From assembly GCA_034521225.1 (NCBI GenBank), contig JAXHMR010000022.1:62001-126000 (forward strand): a stretch of 64,000 bases of DNA, written 5' to 3'. Shown in pieces: positions 55,821-63,592 of this stretch. How positions within the stretch are numbered: position 1 is the first letter of the stretch; every line of letters begins with the position of its first letter. The notes beneath the pieces were generated by a model that worked only from the letters and a program-made list of their open reading frames with translations, made no database searches and was not told where the DNA came from. A program made the position numbers and the translations under genes. The stretch is from Woeseia sp034521225 (GTDB lineage: Bacteria > Pseudomonadota > Gammaproteobacteria > Steroidobacterales > Woeseiaceae).

Positions 55821-56944
55821 TCAGCTGCGTTCGTCCATGGATTGCCATTTCTGCAGTCCCGGGCCGGTGTAATCGGCGGCGGGCCGGATCAGCTTGTTGT
55901 TCTCACGCTGCTCCATGATGTGCGCCGCCCAGCCGGTGATGCGTGAACAGACAAAGACAGGCGTGAACAGGTAGGTCGGTATGCCCATGTAATGATAGAC
56001 GCTGGCAGCAAAGAAGTCGGCGTTCGCGAAAAGCTTCTTTTCATCCCACATGACTTTCTCGATTGCCTCCGACACGTCGTATAGTTTTGTGTCGCCGGAT
56101 TCATCGGCAAGCACCTTCGACATTTTCTTGTTGACGGCATTACGCGGGTCCGATGTCGTGTAAACGCGATGCCCGAAGCCCATGATGCGCTCTTTCGCTC
56201 GAGCATTTTCTTCAGTTCGGCCGACGCCTCGTCCGGTGTGTCGAAGCGTTCGATCAGCTCCATCGCCGCCTCGTTGGCGCCACCGTGCAGCGGGCCGCGC
56301 AACGCGCCGATCGCGCCGCTGACGGCGGAGTGGAAATCGGACAGCGTTGCCGTGATAACGCGCGCCGTGAACGTCGATGCGTTGAATTCGTGCTCGGCGT
56401 ACAGGATCAGCGTCGTATCAAGTGAGCGGCGGTGCAGATCGCTGGGCGGCCTGTCGTGCAGCAGATGCAGGAAATGCCCGGCGACACTGTCATCGTCCGT
56501 TTCCACATTAATGCGCGTGCCGTCGCTGTGCCAGCGGTGCCAGTACAGCAGCATTGATGGCAGGCAGGCGAGCAGCCGGTCGGCTACCTGGGCGTGGTTC
56601 GAGAACTCGCCTTCGGGCTCGAGGTTGCCGAGGATGGACACACCGCTGCGCAGCACATCCATCGGGTGGGCGTGAGCCGGAATAATCTCAAGCACTTTTT
56701 TAAGATCGGCCGGCAGGCCGCGCAACGAGCGCAAGCGGTCGATGTAGCCGTCGTATTCCTTGCGGTTCGGCAGCTTGCCGTGCATCAGCAGGTAGGCGAC
56801 TTCCTCGAAACACGCGTTGTCGGCGAGATCGTAGATGTCGTACCCGCGGTAGGTCAGGCCGGTGCCTTCCTGGCCGACGGTGCACAGCTTGGTTTCACCA
56901 GCGGTAATTCCCGCGAGGCCGCCCGTTTTCTTTTTCTCTGCCAT
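55821..56944 (-). CDS. prpC: 2-methylcitrate synthase, broken by a one-base frameshift
   Basis: The N-terminal frame starts at 56944 (MAEKKKTGGLAGITAGETK) and the C-terminal frame ends at 55821; together ~374 residues, the usual length. Condenses propionyl-CoA with oxaloacetate. Motifs: GLTYRGYDIYDLAD, HEFNASTFTARV, GPLHGGANEAAMELIERF (catalytic His), then after the break MGFGHRVYTTSDPRN. The break lies at about 56185-56200 of the plus strand, where one base seems to be missing after MLERK. Other prp genes are intact, so an assembly indel is likely. Its start overlaps the end of prpB by 50 bases. Confidence 0.92.
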
Positions 56945-57851
56945 TAGTCTTCTCCTGGTGTTCTTTGCTTCCGGTGCCCTGCGCCGCGAACAGCTCGTCC
57001 AGCTTGTCCTCGTAGTCGTGATATCCGAGCACGTCGTACAACTCGTCGCGCGTCTGCATAATGTCGATGACAGCCTTTTGCGTGCCGTCGCGGCGCAGCG
57101 TGCGATAAACAGCGTCGGCCGCCGCTGCCATCGCGCGACTGGCCGACAGCGGGTAAAGGGCGAGCCGGACACCCGCATCGGCGAGTTCTTCGGTCGTGAA
57201 TAGCGGCGTCTGCCCGAATTCAGTCAGGTTCGCGAGCACCGGTGCGTCAACCACACTTGTAAACTGCCGGTACTCGTCGAGTGTCGTCAGCGCTTCGGCG
57301 AAGATCATGTCCGCGCCCGCTTCCACGTAACGCGCGGCGCGCTCGATCGCAGCTTGCTGACCCTCAACGGCATGCGCATCGGTACGTGCCATGATCGCAA
57401 ACTGCAGGTCGGTGCGGCCGTCAACGGCTGCCTTGATGCGGTCGCACATTTCATCCGCCGCGACCAGGGCCTTGCCGGGCCGGTGGCCGCAGCGCTTGAC
57501 CGACACCTGGTCCTCGATATGGCAGGCAGCCGCGCCGGCACGCGTTAGTTCGCGGATCGTGCGGCCGATCATGAACGCGCTGCCCCAGCCGGTGTCGGCA
57601 TCGACGAGCAGCGGCAGCTCGCTCGCATACGTAATGCGGCGCACGTCTTCACAGACATCGTTTAACGTCGTCATCGCGAGGTCGGGCAGGCCGAATGATG
57701 CGTTGGCAACACCAGCGCCGGACAAATACAGCGCACGAAAGCCGGCGCGGCCGGCGAGCAACGCCGCATAGGCATTGATCGCGCCAACCACCTGCAGGGG
57801 CTGTTCCTCGTCCAGGGCCTGCCAGAATCGTGTGCCCGCGCCTGTTGCCAT
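56895..57851 (-). CDS. prpB: Methylisocitrate lyase
   Basis: 318 residues (E. coli PrpB 296). Cleaves 2-methylisocitrate to pyruvate and succinate. Catalytic loop SVKRCGHRPGKALV; metal-binding residues in LLVDADTGWGSA and HIEDQ. The last ~17 residues beyond the usual end overlap the start of prpC by 50 bases, which is long for an operon and could reflect another indel: one other frame has a stop (TAA) exactly at the prpC start. GGAGG lies just upstream of the ATG, and a palindrome precedes it. Confidence 0.94.
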   Translation of the reverse strand: MATGAGTRFWQALDEEQPLQVVGAINAYAALLAGRAGFRALYLSGAGVANASFGLPDLAMTTLNDVCEDVRRITYASELPLLVDADTGWGSAFMIGRTIRELTRAGAAACHIEDQVSVKRCGHRPGKALVAADEMCDRIKAAVDGRTDLQFAIMARTDAHAVEGQQAAIERAARYVEAGADMIFAEALTTLDEYRQFTSVVDAPVLANLTEFGQTPLFTTEELADAGVRLALYPLSASRAMAAAADAVYRTLRRDGTQKAVIDIMQTRDELYDVLGYHDYEDKLDELFAAQGTGSKEHQEKTNGREKENGRPRGNYRW

Positions 57852-57864
57852 GTCCGCCTCCGGA

Positions 57865-57882
57865 TTTTAATGCCGATTAAAA
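57865..57882 (-). promoter_or_regulatory. Palindromic operator candidate upstream of prpBCD
   Basis: TTTTAAT-GCCG-ATTAAAA, a perfect palindrome with 7-nt arms, ends 14 bases before the prpB start, close to its Shine-Dalgarno. AT-rich in a GC-rich background. A repressor bound here would block the prp transcript; no regulator gene is adjacent. Confidence 0.5.
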
Positions 57883-58017
57883 CCCGGGGCCGCGAGCTGG
57901 GAGCGCTGGGCTTGGCGATCAGTCGCTCGGCGCGGTCAGGGTCGTCCCGGGGGAGCGGATTCTAAACTACCGGAGGGCCGTTTCCCAAATGGCCGGCCAC
58001 TCTGTGTCAGGTGGCGG

Positions 58018-59007
58018 TCAGGCTATATTGACGACGATGCGGCCGGTCACGTTGCCGTTGATGAAGTCATCGAAAGAACCGGGCAGGTCGTCGAAGCTCA
58101 GTTCTGTCGAGGCAATGCGGTCGAGATGCCGGGGCTTGAGGTCGCCGCCGATGCGTTGCCAGACGGCCAGTCTCAAATCCCGCGGCGTATCGACCGAGTT
58201 GATGCCGAGCAGGCAGACGGCGCGCAGGATAAACGGCAGTACCGTCGTGTTCAGCTCGATGCCGGCCGCAAGGCCGATGCTCGCGATGTTGCCGCCGTAG
58301 TCGGTCGTGCGTGTCAGCCACGTCAGCAGTTCGCCGCCCAGGTTATCGATGGCGCCGGCCCATTCGGCCTTTTCCATCGGGCGCTTGCCGGTGTCGATGT
58401 CCTGGCGCAGCAACATGCGCCGCGCACCAATCGCTTTCAGGTACGCCTCGCTGTCCGGCTTGCCCGTCACCGCGACCGCTTCATAGCCACGGCCGTCGAG
58501 CATGTCGAGGGCCAGGCTGCCAACGCCCCCGGTTGCACCGGTGACAACGACCGGGCCGTTTTCGGGCCGCTGGCCGTTCTGCTCCATCCGGTGTATCGCG
58601 AGTGCCGCCGTGTAGCCCGCGGTCCCTATCTGCATCGCTTCTTTCGGCGTCATGCCGCCGGGTAACGGCACGACGGCATCAGCCGGCACGCGGGCGTACT
58701 CCGCGTAACCGCCGTCGCGCGTTTCGCTCAGTCCGCAGCCGTTGACGACCACCGCGGTGCCGGGCTCGATACCCTCGTCAGCAGACTCGACGACCGTTCC
58801 CGCAAGATCGATGCCGCCAACCAGCGGATAGCGGCGCAGGATCCTGCCCTTGCCGGTTGCGGCAAGTGCGTCCTTGAAATTGATCGTCGAGTGGCTGACC
58901 TTGATGACGACGTCGCCTTCGGTGAGGTCTTCAAGGCCGAGCGTACAGAAGCCGGCCTTGATCTTGCCGTCCTGCTCATCGATACGGTACGCGCGGAAGT
59001 TGTCCAT
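58018..59007 (-). CDS. acuI: YhdH/AcuI-family NADPH-dependent quinone oxidoreductase-like protein (probable acrylyl-CoA reductase)
   Basis: 329 residues, medium-chain dehydrogenase/reductase without the zinc ligands. Signatures: STINFKDALAATGKG, RRYPLVGGIDLAGTV, VTGATGGVGSLALDML (NADPH site) and the C-terminal NGNVTGRIVVNI. E. coli YhdH and Ruegeria/Rhodobacter AcuI reduce acrylyl-CoA to propionyl-CoA, detoxifying acrylate from DMSP. Its place upstream of prpBCD on the same strand (gap 166 bp) fits a path acrylate to propionyl-CoA to methylcitrate. Substrate is inferred from family and context. Confidence 0.85.
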   Translation of the reverse strand: MDNFRAYRIDEQDGKIKAGFCTLGLEDLTEGDVVIKVSHSTINFKDALAATGKGRILRRYPLVGGIDLAGTVVESADEGIEPGTAVVVNGCGLSETRDGGYAEYARVPADAVVPLPGGMTPKEAMQIGTAGYTAALAIHRMEQNGQRPENGPVVVTGATGGVGSLALDMLDGRGYEAVAVTGKPDSEAYLKAIGARRMLLRQDIDTGKRPMEKAEWAGAIDNLGGELLTWLTRTTDYGGNIASIGLAAGIELNTTVLPFILRAVCLLGINSVDTPRDLRLAVWQRIGGDLKPRHLDRIASTELSFDDLPGSFDDFINGNVTGRIVVNIA

Positions 59008-59065
59008 CAGATCTCCAGGGGTCGGGTTTTGCCGGGTCGATCATTTGGCGCGCGCCGCGCGGACG

Positions 59066-59686
59066 TTACTCGTAGTCCGGTGTCGTCAGCCCTTCGCGCC
59101 GGCTGTAAAAACGCGCGATACGCGCCATGTCCTCATCGGAAAGATTGCCGGCGAAGGCATTCATGACGTTGCCGGGGCGATTACCATTCCGGTACTGCTG
59201 GAGTGCATAAACGAGGTATTCCTCGTGCTGGCCCGACAATGTCGGCGGCGTCGGCGTCACGCCTTCACTGCCGGCGCCGTGACAGGCGAGGCAGGTCGCC
59301 GCGGCGTCGATGCCGGCGATATCGTCGCTGGTAACCGTATCTTTCGCGGCCTCGCCCCGGCTGAACCATGTCGCCAGTTCGTCGATTTCCTGGTCCGACA
59401 GGGCGCTCATCTGCGCCTGCATCGTCAAATGCGCGCGCGTACCCGCCCTGTAGGCCTTCAGCGCCGCCACCAGGTAATCACGCTTCTGCCCACCGATTTT
59501 CGGCACGCGAAAGGACGGATAGGCGTTCCGATAGCCTTCAATGCCGTGGCAGCCGAGGCATGAATAGACAATCACCGGCATTTCGCCGTCAGCACCCTGT
59601 TGGGCGGTTTCCTGGGCAATAGTCGGTCGCGCGGCGGCAAACAGTGTGACGGCAGCGATCAATACAAAGGCAAAAGGTCTTGGCAC
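59066..59686 (-). CDS. Dihaem cytochrome c (c4-like)
   Basis: 206 residues with a signal peptide (to about residue 24, TIAQ). Two class I c-type domains, each with one haem motif: CLGCH near residue 43 and CLACH near 137. Distal methionines probably in MQAQMSALSD and VMNAFAGNLSDEDM. Size and doubling resemble cytochrome c4, a periplasmic electron donor to terminal oxidases. Not evidently in an operon with its neighbours. Confidence 0.9.
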   Translation of the reverse strand: MPRPFAFVLIAAVTLFAAARPTIAQETAQQGADGEMPVIVYSCLGCHGIEGYRNAYPSFRVPKIGGQKRDYLVAALKAYRAGTRAHLTMQAQMSALSDQEIDELATWFSRGEAAKDTVTSDDIAGIDAAATCLACHGAGSEGVTPTPPTLSGQHEEYLVYALQQYRNGNRPGNVMNAFAGNLSDEDMARIARFYSRREGLTTPDYE

Positions 59687-59817
59687 GTTGGTTTTCCGGG
59701 ACTTGCGAGGGCCTGGGCTTCTGCCCGAGCCGTGACGGGGCTGCTATGTTAGTGACACTCGGTCCGTATTTCCATACGAAGGGGGTGAAATTCCGCGTTG
59801 CAATGTACGCGCCCCGT

Positions 59818-60021
59818 TCACTCGGGTTCCCAGTTGAAGACCTCGTCGAGACCCACGCCGAATACGGCGGCGATGCGGAACGCGACCTCGAGCGACGGCG
59901 AATATTTGTCGCCCTCGATTGCATTGATGGTCTGGCGCGTGACGCCGACCTGGTCGGCTAGTACCTGTTGCGACATCTGGTCCGCGCCGAAGCGCAGCGT
60001 CTTGATGGAGTTGGTAATCAT
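59818..60021 (-). CDS. Small XRE-family transcriptional regulator
   Basis: 67 residues, just a Cro/CI helix-turn-helix: SQQVLADQVGVTRQTINAIEGDKYSPSLEVAFRIA, followed by GLDEVFNWEPE. It matches the YgzD/YozG-like short regulators often paired with small membrane proteins. The start ATG (60021) overlaps the stop of the membrane gene (ATGA); a longer frame exists but only inside that gene. Expected to bind the palindrome at the pair's promoter. Confidence 0.88.
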   Translation of the reverse strand: MITNSIKTLRFGADQMSQQVLADQVGVTRQTINAIEGDKYSPSLEVAFRIAAVFGVGLDEVFNWEPE

Positions 60022-60254
60022 CAGACGTCGCGGCGGTCCCGGCGCGCGCAGATCGACAGCGTTACGTGATAGGCGAGTTCGATTACAAGCACCGCGAGAA
60101 AGATGCTGAAGATCCACGGTGCGAGTCGCTCGGGCGACGGCGGGGTCCCCGCGAGAAAGGCCGGAATCGCGTCGCCGAGAAACCAGCACGCCCCGGCGAG
60201 CAAGGCGATGAGGGAACCCCAGATGTTTTTTTCCTGGTAGGACAGGTTGGTCAT
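60021..60254 (-). CDS. Small two-helix membrane protein paired with the XRE regulator
   Basis: 77 residues with two hydrophobic segments (about 12-32 and 44-66) and a short basic tail (ARRDRRDV). Function unknown. GGGAG lies six bases before the ATG. Such membrane proteins are common partners of short XRE regulators. Translationally coupled to the regulator by ATGA. Confidence 0.8.
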   Translation of the reverse strand: MTNLSYQEKNIWGSLIALLAGACWFLGDAIPAFLAGTPPSPERLAPWIFSIFLAVLVIELAYHVTLSICARRDRRDV

Positions 60255-60280
60255 GAGTCACTCCCGATGGATGATGGGAG

Positions 60281-60310
60281 GATAGTAAAAGATATTTTAC
60301 ATACTATCAA
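60281..60310 (-). promoter_or_regulatory. Promoter with overlapping operator for the membrane protein / XRE operon
   Basis: On the minus strand TTGATA (60310-60305), 17 bases, TACTAT (60287-60282). The same bases form an inverted repeat GATAGTA (60281-60287) .. TACTATC (60302-60308), with an inner palindrome GTAAAA-GATA-TTTTAC (60285-60300). The repeat overlaps both -35 and -10, the expected layout for autorepression by the XRE protein. Confidence 0.7.
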
Positions 60311-60377
60311 ATATTCTTTACACCCTTGGTTGGCGAAGGGAGTGCCCGGCTTGCCGAGTCTTTGCATTTATTTTCAA

Positions 60378-60406
60378 TTGTTTATAGCACTTTAACTGGT
60401 TATAAT
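60378..60406 (+). promoter_or_regulatory. Sigma70 promoter of the DUF222-HNH gene
   Basis: TTGTTT (60378-60383), a 17-base spacer, then a perfect TATAAT (60401-60406), 33 bases before the ATG. The local region is AT-rich compared with the rest of the window. Confidence 0.65.
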
Positions 60407-60438
60407 CACAGCTCATCCTGACACACGGAGGTGCTGTG

Positions 60439-61858
60439 ATGCTGACCAATTCTCCCGTCCCCACGAACCATCCCGACGCGTCGATTGACGCTCTAGATCG
60501 CGCCATCGTTACGCTGGCCGCACGCATCAATTCCGCCACCTACGATCTCCTGGTACTCATTCGCCGCTTCGATGAGCGAGGCGGCTGGTTGCGGTGGGGA
60601 TTCGACTCCTGCGCCGACTGGCTGCACTGGCGTTGTGATCTTTCATTGAGTGCCGCGCGCGAGAAAGTGCGGGTGGCGCATGCACTGAAAACCCTGCCAT
60701 CGATCGCGCCGGCGTTTGCCCGGGGCGAGCTGTCCTATTCCAAGGTGCGGGCACTGACGCGAGTTGCGGGGCCGGACAACGAGGATGTGCTGCTCGCGTT
60801 CGCGTTGCGCACGACAGCGTCCAGAGTGGAAGAGCGCTGCCGGGAGTTGCGCTGCGGTACGGTCGATTCCACCAACGATGCGTTGCGCGCGCAGGCAAGG
60901 CGCATGTTGAGTCTGCGCCGGGACCCCGGCCGTGGCACCGTCACGATCAGTGTCGAACTGCCGCTGGAGGCCGGTGAGCTCATCGACAAGGCGCTCGATA
61001 AGGCCGTCGAAAGCGCGATGGATCAAACAGAAGTCGCCGCCACCGGACTTCGCAGAGCAAAGCTGGACGCAGCAACGTGCCGATGCACTGGTCGCCATGG
61101 CCATGGCGTACCTGTCCGGAAACCGGAACGGCTCGTCCGGTACTCCGGATCATTACCAGGTTGTCGTGCACGTGGATCAGGCCGCGCTGTCCGGGAATCG
61201 AGGCCGCTCAGGATTGCCCGTCGAGTCAGTGCGGCGTATTGGCTGCGACAGCGACAGGATATTCCTCGTTGAGGACGAGCACGGCGAGCCGCTCAGCATC
61301 GGCCGCAAGTCGCGGGTTGTACCGGCGGCGATCCGGCGGGCACTGTGGGCAAGAGACAGGGGCTGCCGTTTCCCCGGCTGCGGACGCAAGCGGTTTGTCG
61401 ATGCGCACCACATCGAGCATTGGTCGAACGGCGGTGAGACCGGCCTCGATAACCTGATGTTGCTGTGCGGCGAGCATCACCGGTTGGTCCATGAAGGTGG
61501 TTTCCATATTGAAAAGGACTATCGCGACGCGTGGTTTTTCCGGCGGTCGGATGGACGGGCGGTACCAACCTGCGGTTACAGGATGGCTGACATGACCGAT
61601 GACCACGTTACCGGGGGAGAGCCTGTCGAGGTTCAGCCCTCCGCGGAGGGATTGGCCATCATCCACAGCTCCCCGGAGATCCCGATGGTGCGTGAGCCCT
61701 CCGCGGAGGGGTATTTTACCAATACGAAAAAATTGACCTCGGCCGGGATTCAGCCCTCCGCGGAGGGATATTTTACCGCTATGAAAAAGTTACGCCTGAT
61801 CCAGCTGAAGGTCGAGTTCGGCGGCACGATGGCAAGCGGCGACGGTGCCGTCGGTTAG
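60439..61858 (+). CDS. DUF222 / HNH endonuclease family protein, frameshifted, with C-terminal repeats
   Basis: Start ATG 60439 with GGAGG seven bases upstream (a GTG at 60436 is also in frame). The first frame gives the helical DUF222 domain (residues ~1-200). At about 61035-61055 the homology passes to another frame (FAEQSWTQQRADALVAMAMAYL), which continues to a stop at 61858, so one indel lies there. The second part ends in an HNH domain: CRFPGCGRKRFVDAHHIEHWSNGGETGLDNLMLLC in total, with the zinc Cys and catalytic His visible. The last ~75 residues contain three PSAEG repeats encoded by a DNA palindrome, and the final 69 bases overlap the convergent ABC gene. These genes are multicopy in many bacteria and sit in 13E12-type mobile repeats; role unknown. 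Confidence 0.8.
61637..61767 (+). repeat. Three copies of a 14-bp palindrome in the 3' part of the HNH gene
   Basis: CCCTCCGCGGAGGG, perfectly palindromic, occurs at 61637-61650, 61697-61710 and 61754-61767 (spacing 60 and 57 bases, in frame). The last two are followed by an almost identical TATTTTACC, so the repeated unit is at least ~26 bp. It is translated as PSAEG(YFT). Confidence 0.85.
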
Positions 61859-63592
61859 AAGCGGCGCGGGTACGTCGACGCGGCACCGGTCTATTACAAA
61901 GTGGCAGCGCGGGTGGAATACGCAGCCGGAAGGGGGACGGCGCAATGACGTTACTTCCCCGCGCAGCTCGGGCTGTTTAACCGGCACGTCGGGATCGGGC
62001 TGCGGCACTGAATCAATCAGTGCGCGCGTGTACGGGTGCCGCGGGCGGGTGAACAGGGCTGCGCTGTCCGCCACTTCACAGACACGTCCCATATACATGA
62101 CGAGGACGCGGTGGCTCAGTTGCTTGACGACGCCAAGGTCGTGCGAAATGAACAGCAGGGACAATCCGCTCCGCTGCTGTTCGCGTTGCAACAGGTCGAG
62201 GATTTCGCGCCGCGTCGAGCCATCCAAAGCCGCGACCGCCTCGTCACAGACAAGGACGCGCGGGCTCGCTATCAATGCACGCGCGATTGCAACGCGCTGT
62301 GCCTGGCCGCCCGACAGCTCGTGCGGGAAGCGAGCGCCGAGTTCAGCTGCGAGTCCGACACGTTCGAGTATTCGGGCAACCGCATCGTAACGCGCGTCAC
62401 GACCGAGCGTTCGTTCGTGCACCTGCAGCGGTTCAGCGACGATGTCACGCACGCGCATCGCCGGGTTCAGTGAGGCCGCCGGGTCCTGGAACACGAGCTG
62501 CAAATCGCGCCGCACGGATAGCGGCCGCCCGGACAATGCGCCGTGCAGCCGCGTGCCGAGCACGCAGATCTCGCCTGACTTGTGCGGCACCAGTCCAAGC
62601 AGTGCACGTGCGAGGCTGGTCTTGCCGGAACCCGATTCACCGACGAGCGCGAGCGTTTCGCCGCGCCGTAACTCGAAGCCGACATCGCGGACGGCCTGGA
62701 CTTCGTCCCGCCGCCAGACAGCACCGCGAGGTTTCTCATAGTGGCTTACGAACAGACCCGCGGCGCTCAGCACTGTTTCAGCATCACGGGCCGGCGCATC
62801 AACCGGCACCGCGATGTCGTGCAATGGCATTGCCGCCTCGACCATCGCGCGGGTGCGTTCGTGTCGCGGATGCCGGAACACGTCGTGCGCCGTGCCTGCC
62901 TCGATCAGCTGTCCCTGCTCGAGTACCAGCATGCGTTCACAGTTGCCGGCGACGACGCCGAGATCGTGCGTGATCAACAGGAGCGCTGAACGCAGCCTTT
63001 GCCGCAGATTGCGCAGCAGGGCGAGGATCTGCATCTGCACGGTGACATCGAGCGCCGTAGTCGGTTCGTCGGCGATCAACAGGTCCGGTTCACCGAGCAG
63101 CGCGGCCGCAATCATCACACGCTGCCGCATGCCGCCCGACAGCTGGTGCGGCCACGCGTGCATCTGGCGCCCGGGATCCGGCAGGCCAACCTGCCCGAGC
63201 ATTTCCTGCACCCGGGCCGCCGCTCCGGATCGTGGTGCCAGCCGGTGCGTCAGGACGACCCGCAGCAGCTGGTCGCCGATCCGAACGTACGGATTGAGCG
63301 CCTGTAGCGGATCCTGGAATACCATGGCCATGCGGCACGGGCGGTACTGGTTGAGAACGGCGGCTGGCGCGCCGAGCAACTCGGTATCTTCAAACAGCAC
63401 GCTGCCCGAGGCGCTCGCGCCGGGCGGCAGCAGGCCCATCAGCGCCAGCGCGGTCTGGGTTTTGCCGCTGCCGGATTCACCGATCAGGCCGACCGTCTCG
63501 CCGTGCGCGATATCGAACGAGACGCCCGATACGGCGTGCTGTTCGCTGCCCGGGTAGCGAACAACGAGATTCTGGACCGACAGCAGGCTCAT
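61790..63592 (-). CDS. Peptide ABC transporter ATP-binding protein, DppD-DppF fusion type
   Basis: 600 residues with two complete ABC ATPase domains. First: Walker A GESGSGKTQTALAL, signature LSGGMRQRV, Walker B LLIADEPTTALD. Second (from about residue 290): GESGSGKTSLARAL, LSGGQAQRV, and a modified Walker B VLVCDEAVAALDG. The C-terminal oligopeptide-transporter cap (PPSGCVFHPRCHF..C..C) has the cysteines that mark Opp/Dpp ATPases, possibly an Fe-S site. Similar fusions are called YejF or GsiA. Imports peptides or other small solutes with the permease encoded just upstream (ATGA overlap). Its 3' end overlaps the HNH gene. Confidence 0.94.
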   Translation of the reverse strand: MSLLSVQNLVVRYPGSEQHAVSGVSFDIAHGETVGLIGESGSGKTQTALALMGLLPPGASASGSVLFEDTELLGAPAAVLNQYRPCRMAMVFQDPLQALNPYVRIGDQLLRVVLTHRLAPRSGAAARVQEMLGQVGLPDPGRQMHAWPHQLSGGMRQRVMIAAALLGEPDLLIADEPTTALDVTVQMQILALLRNLRQRLRSALLLITHDLGVVAGNCERMLVLEQGQLIEAGTAHDVFRHPRHERTRAMVEAAMPLHDIAVPVDAPARDAETVLSAAGLFVSHYEKPRGAVWRRDEVQAVRDVGFELRRGETLALVGESGSGKTSLARALLGLVPHKSGEICVLGTRLHGALSGRPLSVRRDLQLVFQDPAASLNPAMRVRDIVAEPLQVHERTLGRDARYDAVARILERVGLAAELGARFPHELSGGQAQRVAIARALIASPRVLVCDEAVAALDGSTRREILDLLQREQQRSGLSLLFISHDLGVVKQLSHRVLVMYMGRVCEVADSAALFTRPRHPYTRALIDSVPQPDPDVPVKQPELRGEVTSLRRPPSGCVFHPRCHFVIDRCRVDVPAPLLTDGTVAACHRAAELDLQLDQA

